Notes under the pieces: generated by a model
The model's database searches: none
What the model was told of the DNA's origin: nothing
What the model saw: the letters and a program-made list of their open reading frames with translations, nothing else
NCBI GenBank assembly: GCA_903870275.1
Contig: CAIQCK010000108.1
Location: forward strand, 1-51,506
Source of the DNA: an uncultured bacterium
Lineage (GTDB): Bacteria > Verrucomicrobiota > Verrucomicrobiia > CAIQCK01
Direction: 5' to 3'
Length of the DNA stretch: 51,506 nucleotides
Position numbers and translations under genes: made by a program
Part shown: one piece after another, positions 25,239-34,329 of the stretch
Layout: the number at the start of each line of letters is the position of its first letter
Position numbering within the stretch: the stretch's first letter is position 1

Positions 25239-26177
25239 TCATCGCAGTTCCATCCTCCGCGCCAGATAGGCGGCCAGCGCGGCGTCGAACGGCTCGCTGG
25301 TGCGCATCGGCACGTAATCAATCCGGAACTGCCAGCAGAGGCGGCGGACGCGCTCGATGAAGGCGTTGATCTGTGCGAGGTATTCGTCGCGCAACTGGCG
25401 CGGCTCGATCATCAGACGGGCGTTGGCGGTTTCCATGTCCTCGAACTGCGTAAGTTGCTGGAAGGGAAACGTCAACTCGTCGTCGTCGAGGACGTGGAAG
25501 ACGATGACCTCGTGTTTTTTGTGGCGGAAATGCTGGAGCGCGCTGGCGAGCCGCTCCGGGTCGTCAAACAGGTCGCTGAGAACGATGATGAGGCCGCGTT
25601 TGCGGAATCGCTCGGCGAGGTCGTGAAAAATGGAGCTGAGGTTGGTGTCGGCACCGGGCTGCGTGCGGTCGAGTTCCTCAAAAATGCCGCGAAGGTGGGC
25701 GGCCTTGGCGCGCGGCGGGATGTAGCGGCGTACGCGGCTGTCGAACGTGACCAGCCCGACGGCGTCGCGTTGTTGGAGCATGAGGTAGCTGAGCGCTGCG
25801 GCGGCGCAGCTCGCGTAGCGGAACTTGGTGGGGCGCGGCGACGGGGCGTGGAGACCGCGACCGCGTTCGGCGGGACCGGCGTAGTTCATGGAGCCGCTGG
25901 CGTCCACGAGCAGGTAGGCACGGAGGTTGGTTTCCTCTTCGTATTGTTTGATGAAGAAGCGGTCGGACTTGCCGAAAAGCTTCCAGTCGATGTCGCGGAT
26001 GTTGTCACCGATGACGTATTGACGGTGCTCGGCAAACTCGACGCTGAAGCCCTTGTGCGGCGACTTGTGCAGGCCGCTGATAAAGCCCTCCACGACGAGT
26101 CGCGCGACAATTTCGAGGCGCGAGAGTTTCGCCAGCGCAGCGGGGTCGAGTCTTGTTGGCGAGGCCGCGACGGTCAT
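25239..26177 (-). CDS. DUF58 family protein with VWA-type motif
   Basis: 312 residues from ATG 26177; the longer open frame upstream runs through a repeat element and is not credible. RDIDWKLFGKSDRFFIKQYEEE is the DUF58 signature region, followed by YLLVDASGSMNY with the DxSxS metal motif and LIIVLSDLFDD. DUF58 proteins regularly accompany MoxR ATPases. It is cytoplasmic: no membrane helix is seen. The gap of 127 nt to moxR contains an inverted repeat, so the operon may be split or attenuated there. Confidence 0.88.
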   Translation of the reverse strand: MTVAASPTRLDPAALAKLSRLEIVARLVVEGFISGLHKSPHKGFSVEFAEHRQYVIGDNIRDIDWKLFGKSDRFFIKQYEEETNLRAYLLVDASGSMNYAGPAERGRGLHAPSPRPTKFRYASCAAAALSYLMLQQRDAVGLVTFDSRVRRYIPPRAKAAHLRGIFEELDRTQPGADTNLSSIFHDLAERFRKRGLIIVLSDLFDDPERLASALQHFRHKKHEVIVFHVLDDDELTFPFQQLTQFEDMETANARLMIEPRQLRDEYLAQINAFIERVRRLCWQFRIDYVPMRTSEPFDAALAAYLARRMELR

Positions 26178-26211
26178 AGCGAAGACCAGTATAAGAGATG
26201 GAGTGGGAGGA

Positions 26212-26289
26212 AACGCAGAGACGCAGAGGACGCAAAGCATTCGGAATGTGAATCTCTGCGTCTCTTTGAGTCCTCTGCGTCTCTGGGTT
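26212..26289. repeat. GCAGAGACGCAGAGG-type inverted repeat
   Basis: Arms 26212-26237 and 26264-26289 are complementary at nearly all positions (core GCAGAGACGCAGAGGAC). Related DNA (GCAGAGGCGCGGAGGACGCG) is at about 51394. It lies between moxR and DUF58 and could form a long hairpin in the transcript. Confidence 0.75.
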
Positions 26290-26304
26290 GAGTTTTCGCC
26301 GCCG

Positions 26305-27345
26305 TCATGTCTTAACCGGTTCGGTTGGCGCAACCACCTCAAGAAGCTTCTTCACGATCGCATCGGTCGTGATGCCCTGGCTTTCGGCGTTGAAGTTGGT
26401 GACGAGGCGGTGGCGGAGAACGGGCAGCGCGCAGGCCTGGATGTCCTCGGTGGTGACGTAGAAACGGCCGGCGAGAATGGCACGGGCCTTGCCGCCGAGC
26501 ACCAGATACTGGCTGGCGCGTGGACCGGCGCCCCACGCGATCCACTCGCGGACGAAATCGGGCGCGCCGTCGGCGTTGCCGGTGACGCGCGTGCTGCGGG
26601 CGATGTTCATCGCATAGCGGTAAACATGATCGGCCACGGGCACGCGGCGGACGAGCTGCTGGATCTGGACGATGTCCGCGCCGCTGAGGGCGTGGCTGAG
26701 TTCGCCGGTGTAGCTGGAGGTGGTGCGTTTGAGGATGTCGAGTTCCTCGGATTGAGTCGGGTAATCAATCCGAATCTCGAACATAAACCGGTCGAGCTGC
26801 GCTTCGGGCAGTGGATAGGTGCCTTCCTGCTCGATCGGGTTCTGCGTGGCCATGACGAAGAACGGCTCTTCCAGCGTGTAGGTGCGGCCGCCGGCAGTGA
26901 CTTTGTGTTCCTGCATCGCTTCGAGCAGTGCCGCCTGCGTCTTCGGTGGCGTGCGGTTGATTTCATCGGCCAGTAGCATGTTGGCGAAGACGGGGCCGGG
27001 CAGGAACTGGAACTTGCGCCGGCCGGTTTCCGGGTCTTCCTGGATGATGTCGGTGCCCGTGATGTCGCTCGGCATCAGGTCGGGCGTGAACTGGATACGT
27101 TTGAAGCTCAGGGAGAGGACGCGGCTGAGCGAGTTGATCAACAGCGTCTTGGCGAGGCCGGGCACGCCGACGAGCAGGCAGTGGCCGCGCGCGAACAACG
27201 TGACGAGCAGTTCCTCGATCACGTCGTTCTGGCCGACGATAACCTTGGCGAGTTCGACGCGGATTTGGTTGTAGGCTGCCTTGACGCGATCAACGGCGGC
27301 GACGTCGTCGGGCGGCAGCGTGGTGGGGGCGGTTGGCTGGCTCAT
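26305..27345 (-). CDS. MoxR-family AAA+ ATPase
   Basis: 346 residues. VIVGQNDVIEELL, Walker A GVPGLAKT (about 59-66), Walker B LLADEINR, and the family string ATQNPIEQEGTYPLPEAQLDRF all fit MoxR. Such ATPases act as chaperones on VWA-domain partners, here four candidates in the same cluster. The ATG overlaps the stop of the preceding gene by four bases (ATGA), so translation is coupled. Confidence 0.95.
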   Translation of the reverse strand: MSQPTAPTTLPPDDVAAVDRVKAAYNQIRVELAKVIVGQNDVIEELLVTLFARGHCLLVGVPGLAKTLLINSLSRVLSLSFKRIQFTPDLMPSDITGTDIIQEDPETGRRKFQFLPGPVFANMLLADEINRTPPKTQAALLEAMQEHKVTAGGRTYTLEEPFFVMATQNPIEQEGTYPLPEAQLDRFMFEIRIDYPTQSEELDILKRTTSSYTGELSHALSGADIVQIQQLVRRVPVADHVYRYAMNIARSTRVTGNADGAPDFVREWIAWGAGPRASQYLVLGGKARAILAGRFYVTTEDIQACALPVLRHRLVTNFNAESQGITTDAIVKKLLEVVAPTEPVKT

Positions 27346-28073
27346 GGCTTGGGTTTGGGGGCGGCTTGGATGATGATGGTGACTTTGGTGCCGGGTTTCG
27401 GGCAGATCTTCTCGTTGACGTTGTAGATGTATTCGTTGGTGCCTTCGACGAGCGAGTTGTCCATGATGGCGTCGGGGTGGTGCATTGTGACGATGAGGTC
27501 GCCGAGCACGTCTCCCATGTAGCGGCCGTCAAACATTCGCGAGCCGACGAAGACCCAGGAGTGTTCTTTCATTGGCTTCTTGGTCTGCTCGTCGTAGAGG
27601 AGTTCCTCGACGCGGACGTGCTTCTTCGCGTGTGTCTTCGGGTCTTCGTAGTCCACATAGACCACCACCGGATCGCCCACGGGCGCTTTGCTGCTGCCAA
27701 CAGACTCGGCGGGCTTGCCAGGCGTGAGGCCGAGCGCCAGTAACGCCACCTGGAAATGAAACGGCCGCACCGGCGCAACGAGCACCGATTCGTAAGCGCG
27801 CCCGCGCGGCGAGGCGATCAGCACCTCGATGTTCCGTTCCCAGGTCGCGATTTCGCCGGGCATGACGATCTGGCGCTTGACCGGGTCGAGCGTCATCACA
27901 CCCATGCGGACCTTGCCGTCGGGCAGCTTCTCAATTTTCGGCGGCGGCGGGTTTTTGCCGAGATCAATGTCCTCGGTCTTGAGATATCGGTCGAGGTCGG
28001 GCGGCGGGGGCGTGTCGGCGGCCAGCGCGACGCCACCCACCAGACAGAGAGCGATCAATGTTTGCCGTATCAT
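27342..28073 (-). CDS. Secreted YdjY-like domain protein
   Basis: 243 residues with a signal peptide (MIRQTLIALCLVGGVALAAD). The mature part has IVMPGEIATWERNIEVLIASPRG in pieces and AYESVLVAPVRPFHFQVALLALG, which match the YdjY-type beta-sandwich domain; it ends in a Pro/Lys tail. Its stop overlaps the moxR start. The role is unknown; it is probably periplasmic and belongs to the same functional unit as the prenyltransferase-repeat protein upstream. Confidence 0.7.
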   Translation of the reverse strand: MIRQTLIALCLVGGVALAADTPPPPDLDRYLKTEDIDLGKNPPPPKIEKLPDGKVRMGVMTLDPVKRQIVMPGEIATWERNIEVLIASPRGRAYESVLVAPVRPFHFQVALLALGLTPGKPAESVGSSKAPVGDPVVVYVDYEDPKTHAKKHVRVEELLYDEQTKKPMKEHSWVFVGSRMFDGRYMGDVLGDLIVTMHHPDAIMDNSLVEGTNEYIYNVNEKICPKPGTKVTIIIQAAPKPKP

Positions 28074-28103
28074 AAATCCTCGGTTTGTGCGGCTGGACGG
28101 CGC

Positions 28104-29234
28104 CTACTTGCCGCGCGCGGCTTCCAGCGCGAGCACTGCGTATGTGGTCACCAGCACCGGGTCGGATTCTTCCCAACGCCCGGACTTGTTGACCCAAAAA
28201 CTGCCGTCGCGCTGCATCGTTAGCAGCGCCTCCGTCATCTCCTTGCGCCAGTCGTGCGCGACGCCTTTCTCGTCGGTGATCGTCGCTTCGCCGAACGCGT
28301 CGAGCGCCTTGGCCATCGCATGCAGGTAGTAAAAATGTCCCTGCTCGCCCATGCCGGGATTCTCCTTGAACGTCCAGTGAGTGCGAATCCATCCGAGCGC
28401 GGCCTGCGTGCGCTTGTCTTCCTTGCCGAGCTTGGCGTAGAGCAGGCTCTTGAAGCCGGCGTAGGTCATCGAGCCGTAGGATCGGAAACTTACCCGGCCG
28501 GTCGCGTTGGTGACGGCGGGGCCGCGCGTCTCCGTCGGCGCGTAGAAAAAACCGCCGGCGTCATCGGCGTTTTGCGAGGCGTTGGTGTTCGCCGATCCCA
28601 GGTTTTGGCAGTGCGCCAGAAACGCCAGCGCCTTGTCCCAATGCAACTGCGGCTCCTTCCGCTCCGTGTCGCTGGCTTTAAGCGCCTGGATTTGCTCCGA
28701 CATGTGTAGCGCCTCCAGCGCAAAGGATGTGTTGGACAAATCGGGCCGCTGGCTGCGGCCGTAGCCGATGCCGCCGTAACGCGGGTCATCCTTGGAGACA
28801 CCGCAGCTCTCGTCAAACTGCGAGTGCACCAGATACGCGCGGGCGTTGCGGATGACCTCGGTGAGTTCCGGTTTGTTCGCGGACACCAGCGCCATCAGGC
28901 AGATCGAGGTCGAGTAGTTCGGATACGGGTCCAACGGCGGGCCGCCGTAGATCGTGCCGTCGGGCTTGACGTTGGAGAGGATGAATTTGAGGCCGGCACC
29001 GACGCGCTGCTCGTAGTCCGGCGTCAGGCCGCGCGGCGCCTGGAGGAATGCGAGCGTAACCAGCCCGGTGATGCCCGGATGCTTCCGCCACGAGCCGTCC
29101 GGCTGCTGCTGCTGGCCGAGATACTCAATGCCGCGGGCAATGGCACGGTCGCTTTCCTGCTGCAGCGAGATGTCCAAGGCCGCAGCCACCGCCGCGCTGC
29201 CGAGCAACGCCACCACGAGTGGAAACTTCTTCAT
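28104..29234 (-). CDS. Secreted prenyltransferase/squalene-oxidase-repeat protein
   Basis: 376 residues, signal peptide to about AAALD. Alpha-toroid repeats are recognisable by QPDGSWRKHPGITGLVTLAFL, GTIYGGPP...STSICLMAL, LSNTSFALEAL, GRVSFRSYGSMTYAGFKSLLYA and RDGSFWVNKSGRWEESDPVLVTTYAVLAL. The catalytic DxDD of terpene cyclases is not evident, so it is probably a non-catalytic alpha-alpha toroid in the periplasm. It is the first gene of the MoxR cluster (30 nt before the YdjY-like gene). Confidence 0.8.
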   Translation of the reverse strand: MKKFPLVVALLGSAAVAAALDISLQQESDRAIARGIEYLGQQQQPDGSWRKHPGITGLVTLAFLQAPRGLTPDYEQRVGAGLKFILSNVKPDGTIYGGPPLDPYPNYSTSICLMALVSANKPELTEVIRNARAYLVHSQFDESCGVSKDDPRYGGIGYGRSQRPDLSNTSFALEALHMSEQIQALKASDTERKEPQLHWDKALAFLAHCQNLGSANTNASQNADDAGGFFYAPTETRGPAVTNATGRVSFRSYGSMTYAGFKSLLYAKLGKEDKRTQAALGWIRTHWTFKENPGMGEQGHFYYLHAMAKALDAFGEATITDEKGVAHDWRKEMTEALLTMQRDGSFWVNKSGRWEESDPVLVTTYAVLALEAARGK

Positions 29235-29342
29235 GGCCCCTCACGCTAGGGGAGCCGACCGGCGAAGTCAATCCGACTCAAGGATCATCCCTGGCCTGCG
29301 CTACAGGCGTATAGAAAACGGCAAGGATGAGTTCGTCGGGAA

Positions 29343-32300
29343 TCAGGGTCCGACTTGGGCGGATTTGGGCAGTGTGAAATAGAAGGTGGCGACTTCGTTG
29401 ATCTTCCCTTCAGCCCAAACGCGGCCGCCGTGGCGCACGATGATGCGCTGGACCAAGGACAGGCCCACGCCGGTGCCTTCGAAGTCTGCGTCGCTGTGCA
29501 ACCGTTGAAACACGCCGAAGAGTCTGTTCACATACTTCATGTCGAAACCAACGCCGTTGTCTTTCACACAATAGACAAGCTCAGTGTCTCCAACGCTGCC
29601 GGTGATTTCGATTTCGGCCACCGGCTTGGTGCGGGTGTATTTGATGGCGTTGGAAATGAGGTTGATCCACACTTCGTGAAGCAAGGCCGCATCGCCCCGC
29701 GCCGGCGGCAACGAATGCAGTTTGAGTTGAATTTTGCGGCCCGACGCTTGCGCGGCGCATTCGTCAAACACTTGTTGCGCGAGCGTGCCCATGTCAACTT
29801 CCGTCGGTTGCATCGCCTGTCGTCCCATGCGCGAGAACTCCAACAGATCGTCAATCAACTGGCCCATGCGCACGGCTTCTGAGCGCACGATGCCCAACTT
29901 ATGTTTGCCTTGCTCGTCAAGTTGCTTCGCACAGTCTTCAACCAGCATGGTTGCAAAACCGTTGATGGCCCGCAGTGGCGAGCGAAGGTCGTGCGACACG
30001 GAGTAGGAAAACGCTTCAAGCTCCTTGTTGGCCGCCTCCAGTTGGGCGGTGCGCTCGTGGACTCGCTGTTCCAGTTCGGCGTTGAGCTTGCGGATTTCCT
30101 CCTCGGCTTGTTGCCGCTTCTGTTCCTGCGAATCTCTTTGCGTCTTTGCGTTCAAAACAGGCGAGATGCTGCCGGCAATGCTCTCAAGCAATTCCTTGTC
30201 ATCCTTGGTGTAGCTCCGCTCGGCATTGGCAACGGAGAGCAACCCGATGCTTGTGTTTCCAAACACAATCGGCACCGCGAGGAAATGCTCAATACGAATG
30301 TGACCCTTGGGTGTGTGAAAAGGTCCGTCGGAACAGAATGTCTTGCGCTCCTTGATGGCTCTTCCCCAGAGACTCTCGCCCCACGTGGCTTTCGGGAAGA
30401 CGTTGGACTTGCCAGTCACCCTGCATTCACTCCACACCTCGCCACTCAAGCTCGGAACGATAAGGTCGCCATTGGTGCCGATGAATCCAAAGATGCCGAA
30501 CTTGCTCTTCATTGCCTGAAGCACCACGGACAGGACCTGCGCATATATCTCTTCGTCCGGAACAGTAAGGAAGATGTGCGCGATCTGGTTGAGGATTGTC
30601 TTTCTTTGTTCCGATTGCCGCAACGCCGCCTCCGCCCGTTTGCGTTTGGTGATATCGCGCGCGACATGGATACAGCCGATGAGTTTCCCGGTTTCGTCAT
30701 GCAAGGGGGTTGCGCTGACGTCGAAAGTCCCGCCGAGGCGATTTTCAACAACTTCCGCGCGCTCTTCTTTTCCGCTGGCCAGCAGTTTTGAGTGCGGGCA
30801 GAAATCAGGAGGCGCGGACATGCCATGCACGGCCTTATGGCAATAGAAGCCCACCACCTGCCCGGGCGTGCTCCCCAATTGCTCCGCCATGGCCCGGTTC
30901 GCGCGGATGATGCGGTGGTCTGCATCAATCAGCGCAATCAGGTCGGGAACCGCGTCAAAGGTCCGCTCCCACTCCTCCTTGGCCCGGATGACCGCGGTCT
31001 CCGCCTGCTTGCGCTCGGTGATGTCGATGTGGGTTCCTACCGTCAGATCTGTTAAATCACCATCCTTGGTCCTCAGTGTCTGGCCCCGGGACCAGATCCA
31101 AACCCAAGACCCATTCTTGTGACTCAACCGGAAGTAGTTTTCATACATTCCAACGGAACCATTCTTCAAATACTCCGCGAAGTGGTTGACCGCCCTGTCC
31201 CTGTCTTCCGGATGCAACAGGTCAATCCAAGTTTCTTTGAGATTTGCCTTCCCGGACATTTCAAAGTCGGCAACATTGTATCCGAGCATTGAGAAATACT
31301 CCGGACTGCACCACAAGTAATCAGTGGCAAGGTGATACTCCCATGCGCCTGTATTGGAAACAGCAATGATGGATTTATACCGTGCCTCGCTCACCTGCAA
31401 TGCTTCTTCCGCCCGCTTGCGTTCGGTGATGTCGGTAATACCCTCTAGCACATTCACCACACGTCCGGCCTTGTCCTTGATGGGTTGGGAGATAATGTAA
31501 TACCACCTGCCGGTGGCTGGAACTAACTGCTCGCTTTCACAAACCTTTCCATCCTTAAAAGCCCGCAGTGTTCCGCACCCCTCACAGACGGTTGCCCTGG
31601 ATTCGTAAAAGACATGGCATACTTGGCCCACCGGCTCTCTGCCCGGAAACATCTCACGGGTTTTTGGGTTGACCCAGGCGATGGTCATATCGGGATTAAT
31701 AAGCGAAAGTCCTGTATCCAGGGCAGAAAGGATGACTTCCATTCTCTTCCTTTCCTTTTCTAGCGCCTCCTCCGCCAGTTTGCGCTCCGCCCGTGTGCGC
31801 AGAGCCACAATCCCAAAGGCCAGATCCCCGGCCAGTTCCCACAGAATCTCCACTTCCTTGGCATCGAACGCCTCCACCTCGGCGGCGTAAATGCCTAGCG
31901 CTCCAAACGTCTGGCCTTCACTGGTCAGCGGCAGGGCGATGATGGACTGATAGCCACGCCGCACAGCCTCCTCCCGCCAGGGAGCGAAGACAGGATCATT
32001 GAGAATGCTGCGCACGACGCACGGTTGCCCTGTGCGGATCGCGATACCGCCCGGGCCGCGACCGCGTTCACAATCCGCCCAAGTCAGGTTGGCCGATTCG
32101 AGGTATCCCAACTCAAAGCCTGCGTGAGCCACCGGGCGGACGGTCTTTGCCTCGTCGTGCTCCGCGAACCCGACCCACGCCATGCGATAACCACCCGTCT
32201 CGATGACGATTCGGCAGATCTCGTTCAGCAAGCCGGTTTCATCCGTGGTGCGAATCAACGACTGGTTGGAATCGCTGAGCATGCACAGCGCGCGGTTCAC

Positions 32301-33215
32301 CCGGTGCAATTCGGCTTCGGCCCGCTTGCGCTCGGTGATGTCGCGCGCAATGGTCGAGGCGCCCACGACACATCCGGTGGCGTCTTGGATTGGCGAAACG
32401 GTGAGGGAGATGTGAATGTCGCAGCCGTCTTTTCGCCGCCGCACCGTCTCGTAATGCTCAACGTGTTGTCCGGCTTTGAGCCGCGCCAGAATCCCGGGCA
32501 CATCGTCCTCGCGTCCGGGCGGCACCAAGAGGGCGATGGACCGGCCAACCATCTCTTGGGCCGTATAGCCGTAGATTGTTTCCGCGCCCGTGTTCCAACT
32601 TGTGATGACACCTTCGAGGGTCTTGCCAATGATGGCGTCATCCGTGGACTGGACGATAGCGGCAAACTGGGCGGCCTCCCTGAATTTCAAGTAGCTCTCG
32701 ATCTCGTTTTTCAGGATCAGGGCCGCGTAATTGAAAAAAGGCCGGAGATGGCTGCGGACCTCGGCCGCCGACATGAGCATGCCCTCGGTCTTGAGGACAC
32801 CGACGAGCTGTTCGCCAACCATCAAGGGCATGGCCCAGTAGGACGCCTTGGTGAAAACAGGCGTCATCATCTTGGTGTCGGCGAAATCCCGCACTTCCTC
32901 GACAAATTCCCGGTGCTCGAACACGGTGCGCACCATTGCGTCGTCCACCATCTCCAGCACCTTCCGCTCGCCATAGACATCGGTGTAGTGAATGCGGGAG
33001 CCGATCAGGTAGTAGAGGGCAACATTCGTGCCGCCGAGATTGTCGAGGATGAGCCGGACGACGGCATCGGCGGTGTTCTCGAGGCCCGGCACCTCGCTCA
33101 AGCTGTTCATCAGGTTGTTGACGAGTTGGAGGTAGGATTTCTCGCGGGCAAGCGTCCGCGCTCGATCCTCCAACTTCGCCCATTCCTGTTTGGGAACACT
33201 GATCATGTCGGACAT
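29343..33215 (-). CDS. Multi-PAS/GAF sensor histidine kinase
   Basis: 1290 residues; ATG 33215 has AGGAG five bases upstream. Approximate order: GAF 30-185, PAS 180-300, GAF 305-475, PAS 490-605, PAS 610-740, PAS 742-860, GAF 865-1020, coiled coil, HisKA with FSYSVSHDLRSPLRAINGF (phospho-His in SHDLRSP), and HATPase with NLISNAIKY, VKDNGVGFD and GTGVGLSLVQRI. There is no membrane helix and no receiver domain, so it is a cytoplasmic kinase needing a separate response regulator, not found here. Two PAS units carry Cys/His clusters (VCHVFYESRATVCEGCG; FYCHKAVHGMSAPPDFCP), which suggests a metal, heme or redox sensor. It follows the corrinoid/UroD genes by 67 nt on the same strand. Confidence 0.92.
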   Translation of the reverse strand: MSDMISVPKQEWAKLEDRARTLAREKSYLQLVNNLMNSLSEVPGLENTADAVVRLILDNLGGTNVALYYLIGSRIHYTDVYGERKVLEMVDDAMVRTVFEHREFVEEVRDFADTKMMTPVFTKASYWAMPLMVGEQLVGVLKTEGMLMSAAEVRSHLRPFFNYAALILKNEIESYLKFREAAQFAAIVQSTDDAIIGKTLEGVITSWNTGAETIYGYTAQEMVGRSIALLVPPGREDDVPGILARLKAGQHVEHYETVRRRKDGCDIHISLTVSPIQDATGCVVGASTIARDITERKRAEAELHRVNRALCMLSDSNQSLIRTTDETGLLNEICRIVIETGGYRMAWVGFAEHDEAKTVRPVAHAGFELGYLESANLTWADCERGRGPGGIAIRTGQPCVVRSILNDPVFAPWREEAVRRGYQSIIALPLTSEGQTFGALGIYAAEVEAFDAKEVEILWELAGDLAFGIVALRTRAERKLAEEALEKERKRMEVILSALDTGLSLINPDMTIAWVNPKTREMFPGREPVGQVCHVFYESRATVCEGCGTLRAFKDGKVCESEQLVPATGRWYYIISQPIKDKAGRVVNVLEGITDITERKRAEEALQVSEARYKSIIAVSNTGAWEYHLATDYLWCSPEYFSMLGYNVADFEMSGKANLKETWIDLLHPEDRDRAVNHFAEYLKNGSVGMYENYFRLSHKNGSWVWIWSRGQTLRTKDGDLTDLTVGTHIDITERKQAETAVIRAKEEWERTFDAVPDLIALIDADHRIIRANRAMAEQLGSTPGQVVGFYCHKAVHGMSAPPDFCPHSKLLASGKEERAEVVENRLGGTFDVSATPLHDETGKLIGCIHVARDITKRKRAEAALRQSEQRKTILNQIAHIFLTVPDEEIYAQVLSVVLQAMKSKFGIFGFIGTNGDLIVPSLSGEVWSECRVTGKSNVFPKATWGESLWGRAIKERKTFCSDGPFHTPKGHIRIEHFLAVPIVFGNTSIGLLSVANAERSYTKDDKELLESIAGSISPVLNAKTQRDSQEQKRQQAEEEIRKLNAELEQRVHERTAQLEAANKELEAFSYSVSHDLRSPLRAINGFATMLVEDCAKQLDEQGKHKLGIVRSEAVRMGQLIDDLLEFSRMGRQAMQPTEVDMGTLAQQVFDECAAQASGRKIQLKLHSLPPARGDAALLHEVWINLISNAIKYTRTKPVAEIEITGSVGDTELVYCVKDNGVGFDMKYVNRLFGVFQRLHSDADFEGTGVGLSLVQRIIVRHGGRVWAEGKINEVATFYFTLPKSAQVGP

Positions 33216-33282
33216 GACAGTCTCCTGCTTTGTTTTGAGGCCGCGACCCGCAAAACGGTCTCCGGATGATCCGTCGCGTGCG

Positions 33283-34329
33283 TCATCGGTTCATCTCTCT
33301 TTTCTGACTGCCGAATTCGTATGCTTCCTCCAACATCGCGCGGATGTTCGCTTCCGGGATGGCGAGCGGCATAACTCCTGTGCCAAAGAGGAACCTGCCG
33401 CCGGGCATCCCAGCTTCGAGGATGCGGCGTACCTCCTGCCGGACATCCGCTTCCGACCAGTCAATGAGTTTGATGTCGTTGATCACCCCACAGGTCAACC
33501 CGCGGCCGCCAATGATGCGTTTGGCCTCCGCGAGGTCGTCCAGTGGGCTTACGTAGTAAGCGCCTATGCCGGTGTGATCGAACACGGTTTCGATGACCTG
33601 ATTCATACGCGCCATGCCACAATAATAGACCACGCCGTTGGTCCCAATCGCGCGGAGGTCACGTTCGATCCACGGAAGGGATTGGGCCATGAAGAACTTC
33701 ATCGGCACAATATCCGTGGAGCCGAACGGATTGGAGTAAACCACTACATCGGCGCCGGACCGCCGGTAGGCCGATACCTCTTTGACAAAAAAGTCGTGGC
33801 ACTTTGCGAGCAGCGCGTCGCGCATCTCGGCGGGACCAAGGAAGAGCAACTCCATCCATTTTTCCATACCCATCAGCAGCGTCGGCAGGGTCATGGTCGA
33901 GGTAATGTAAGCGCAAATAGGGTTCCTCCCTCCCACTTCCCGGCGCAGGATATCCAGGCATTTGCGCACCTCCGCAAACATCGGGTGAGCCAGAACGTCG
34001 TCCGGGACGGTGAGCTTGCCGATGTCGGCCGGCGTGTGGATCACGAAGTCCTCGACGTTGGGAGGGCCATCCTTGGCGTAGGCGATTTTCCGGCAACCGA
34101 GCAGTTCCGCCTCCTTTCCCACGTAGGAAAGGCTCCACACATTGTCGTGGCCGAACTTCCGGAGCATCCGGATTTGTCCCTCGGCGACATGCTCGCCCCT
34201 GGCGTAATATTCTTGAGGCGACATCCCGAGTTCCCTGGCTCCCTGGTCGAGCAAGTTGCAAAACACAGGAATGCGATCCGCGGTTTCGCCCCGAATGGCC
34301 GCCGTCAATCTGTCCATGCCAGTGATCAT
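33283..34329 (-). CDS. UroD-family (MtaA/CmuA-like) corrinoid methyltransferase
   Basis: 348 residues from ATG 34329, with GGAGG seven bases upstream; the open frame beyond is not coding because it overlaps the corrinoid-protein gene. The uroporphyrinogen-decarboxylase fold is seen in RIPVFCNLLDQGARELGMS and PTLLMGMEKWMELLF. The zinc-ligand motif H-x-C of MtaA/MtbA-type enzymes appears here as YYCG (VVYYCGMARMNQV), with a second Cys in LTCGVIND, so one ligand differs. Its start overlaps the stop of the corrinoid gene (ATGA), so the two are coupled and probably work together in methyl transfer. Confidence 0.85.
   Translation of the reverse strand: MITGMDRLTAAIRGETADRIPVFCNLLDQGARELGMSPQEYYARGEHVAEGQIRMLRKFGHDNVWSLSYVGKEAELLGCRKIAYAKDGPPNVEDFVIHTPADIGKLTVPDDVLAHPMFAEVRKCLDILRREVGGRNPICAYITSTMTLPTLLMGMEKWMELLFLGPAEMRDALLAKCHDFFVKEVSAYRRSGADVVVYSNPFGSTDIVPMKFFMAQSLPWIERDLRAIGTNGVVYYCGMARMNQVIETVFDHTGIGAYYVSPLDDLAEAKRIIGGRGLTCGVINDIKLIDWSEADVRQEVRRILEAGMPGGRFLFGTGVMPLAIPEANIRAMLEEAYEFGSQKREMNR

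Noticed and set aside
24908..26342. Upstream extension of the DUF58 gene to 26342
   Set aside because: The extension is translated from a GCAGAGACGCAGAGG inverted repeat; ATG 26177 gives the family length.
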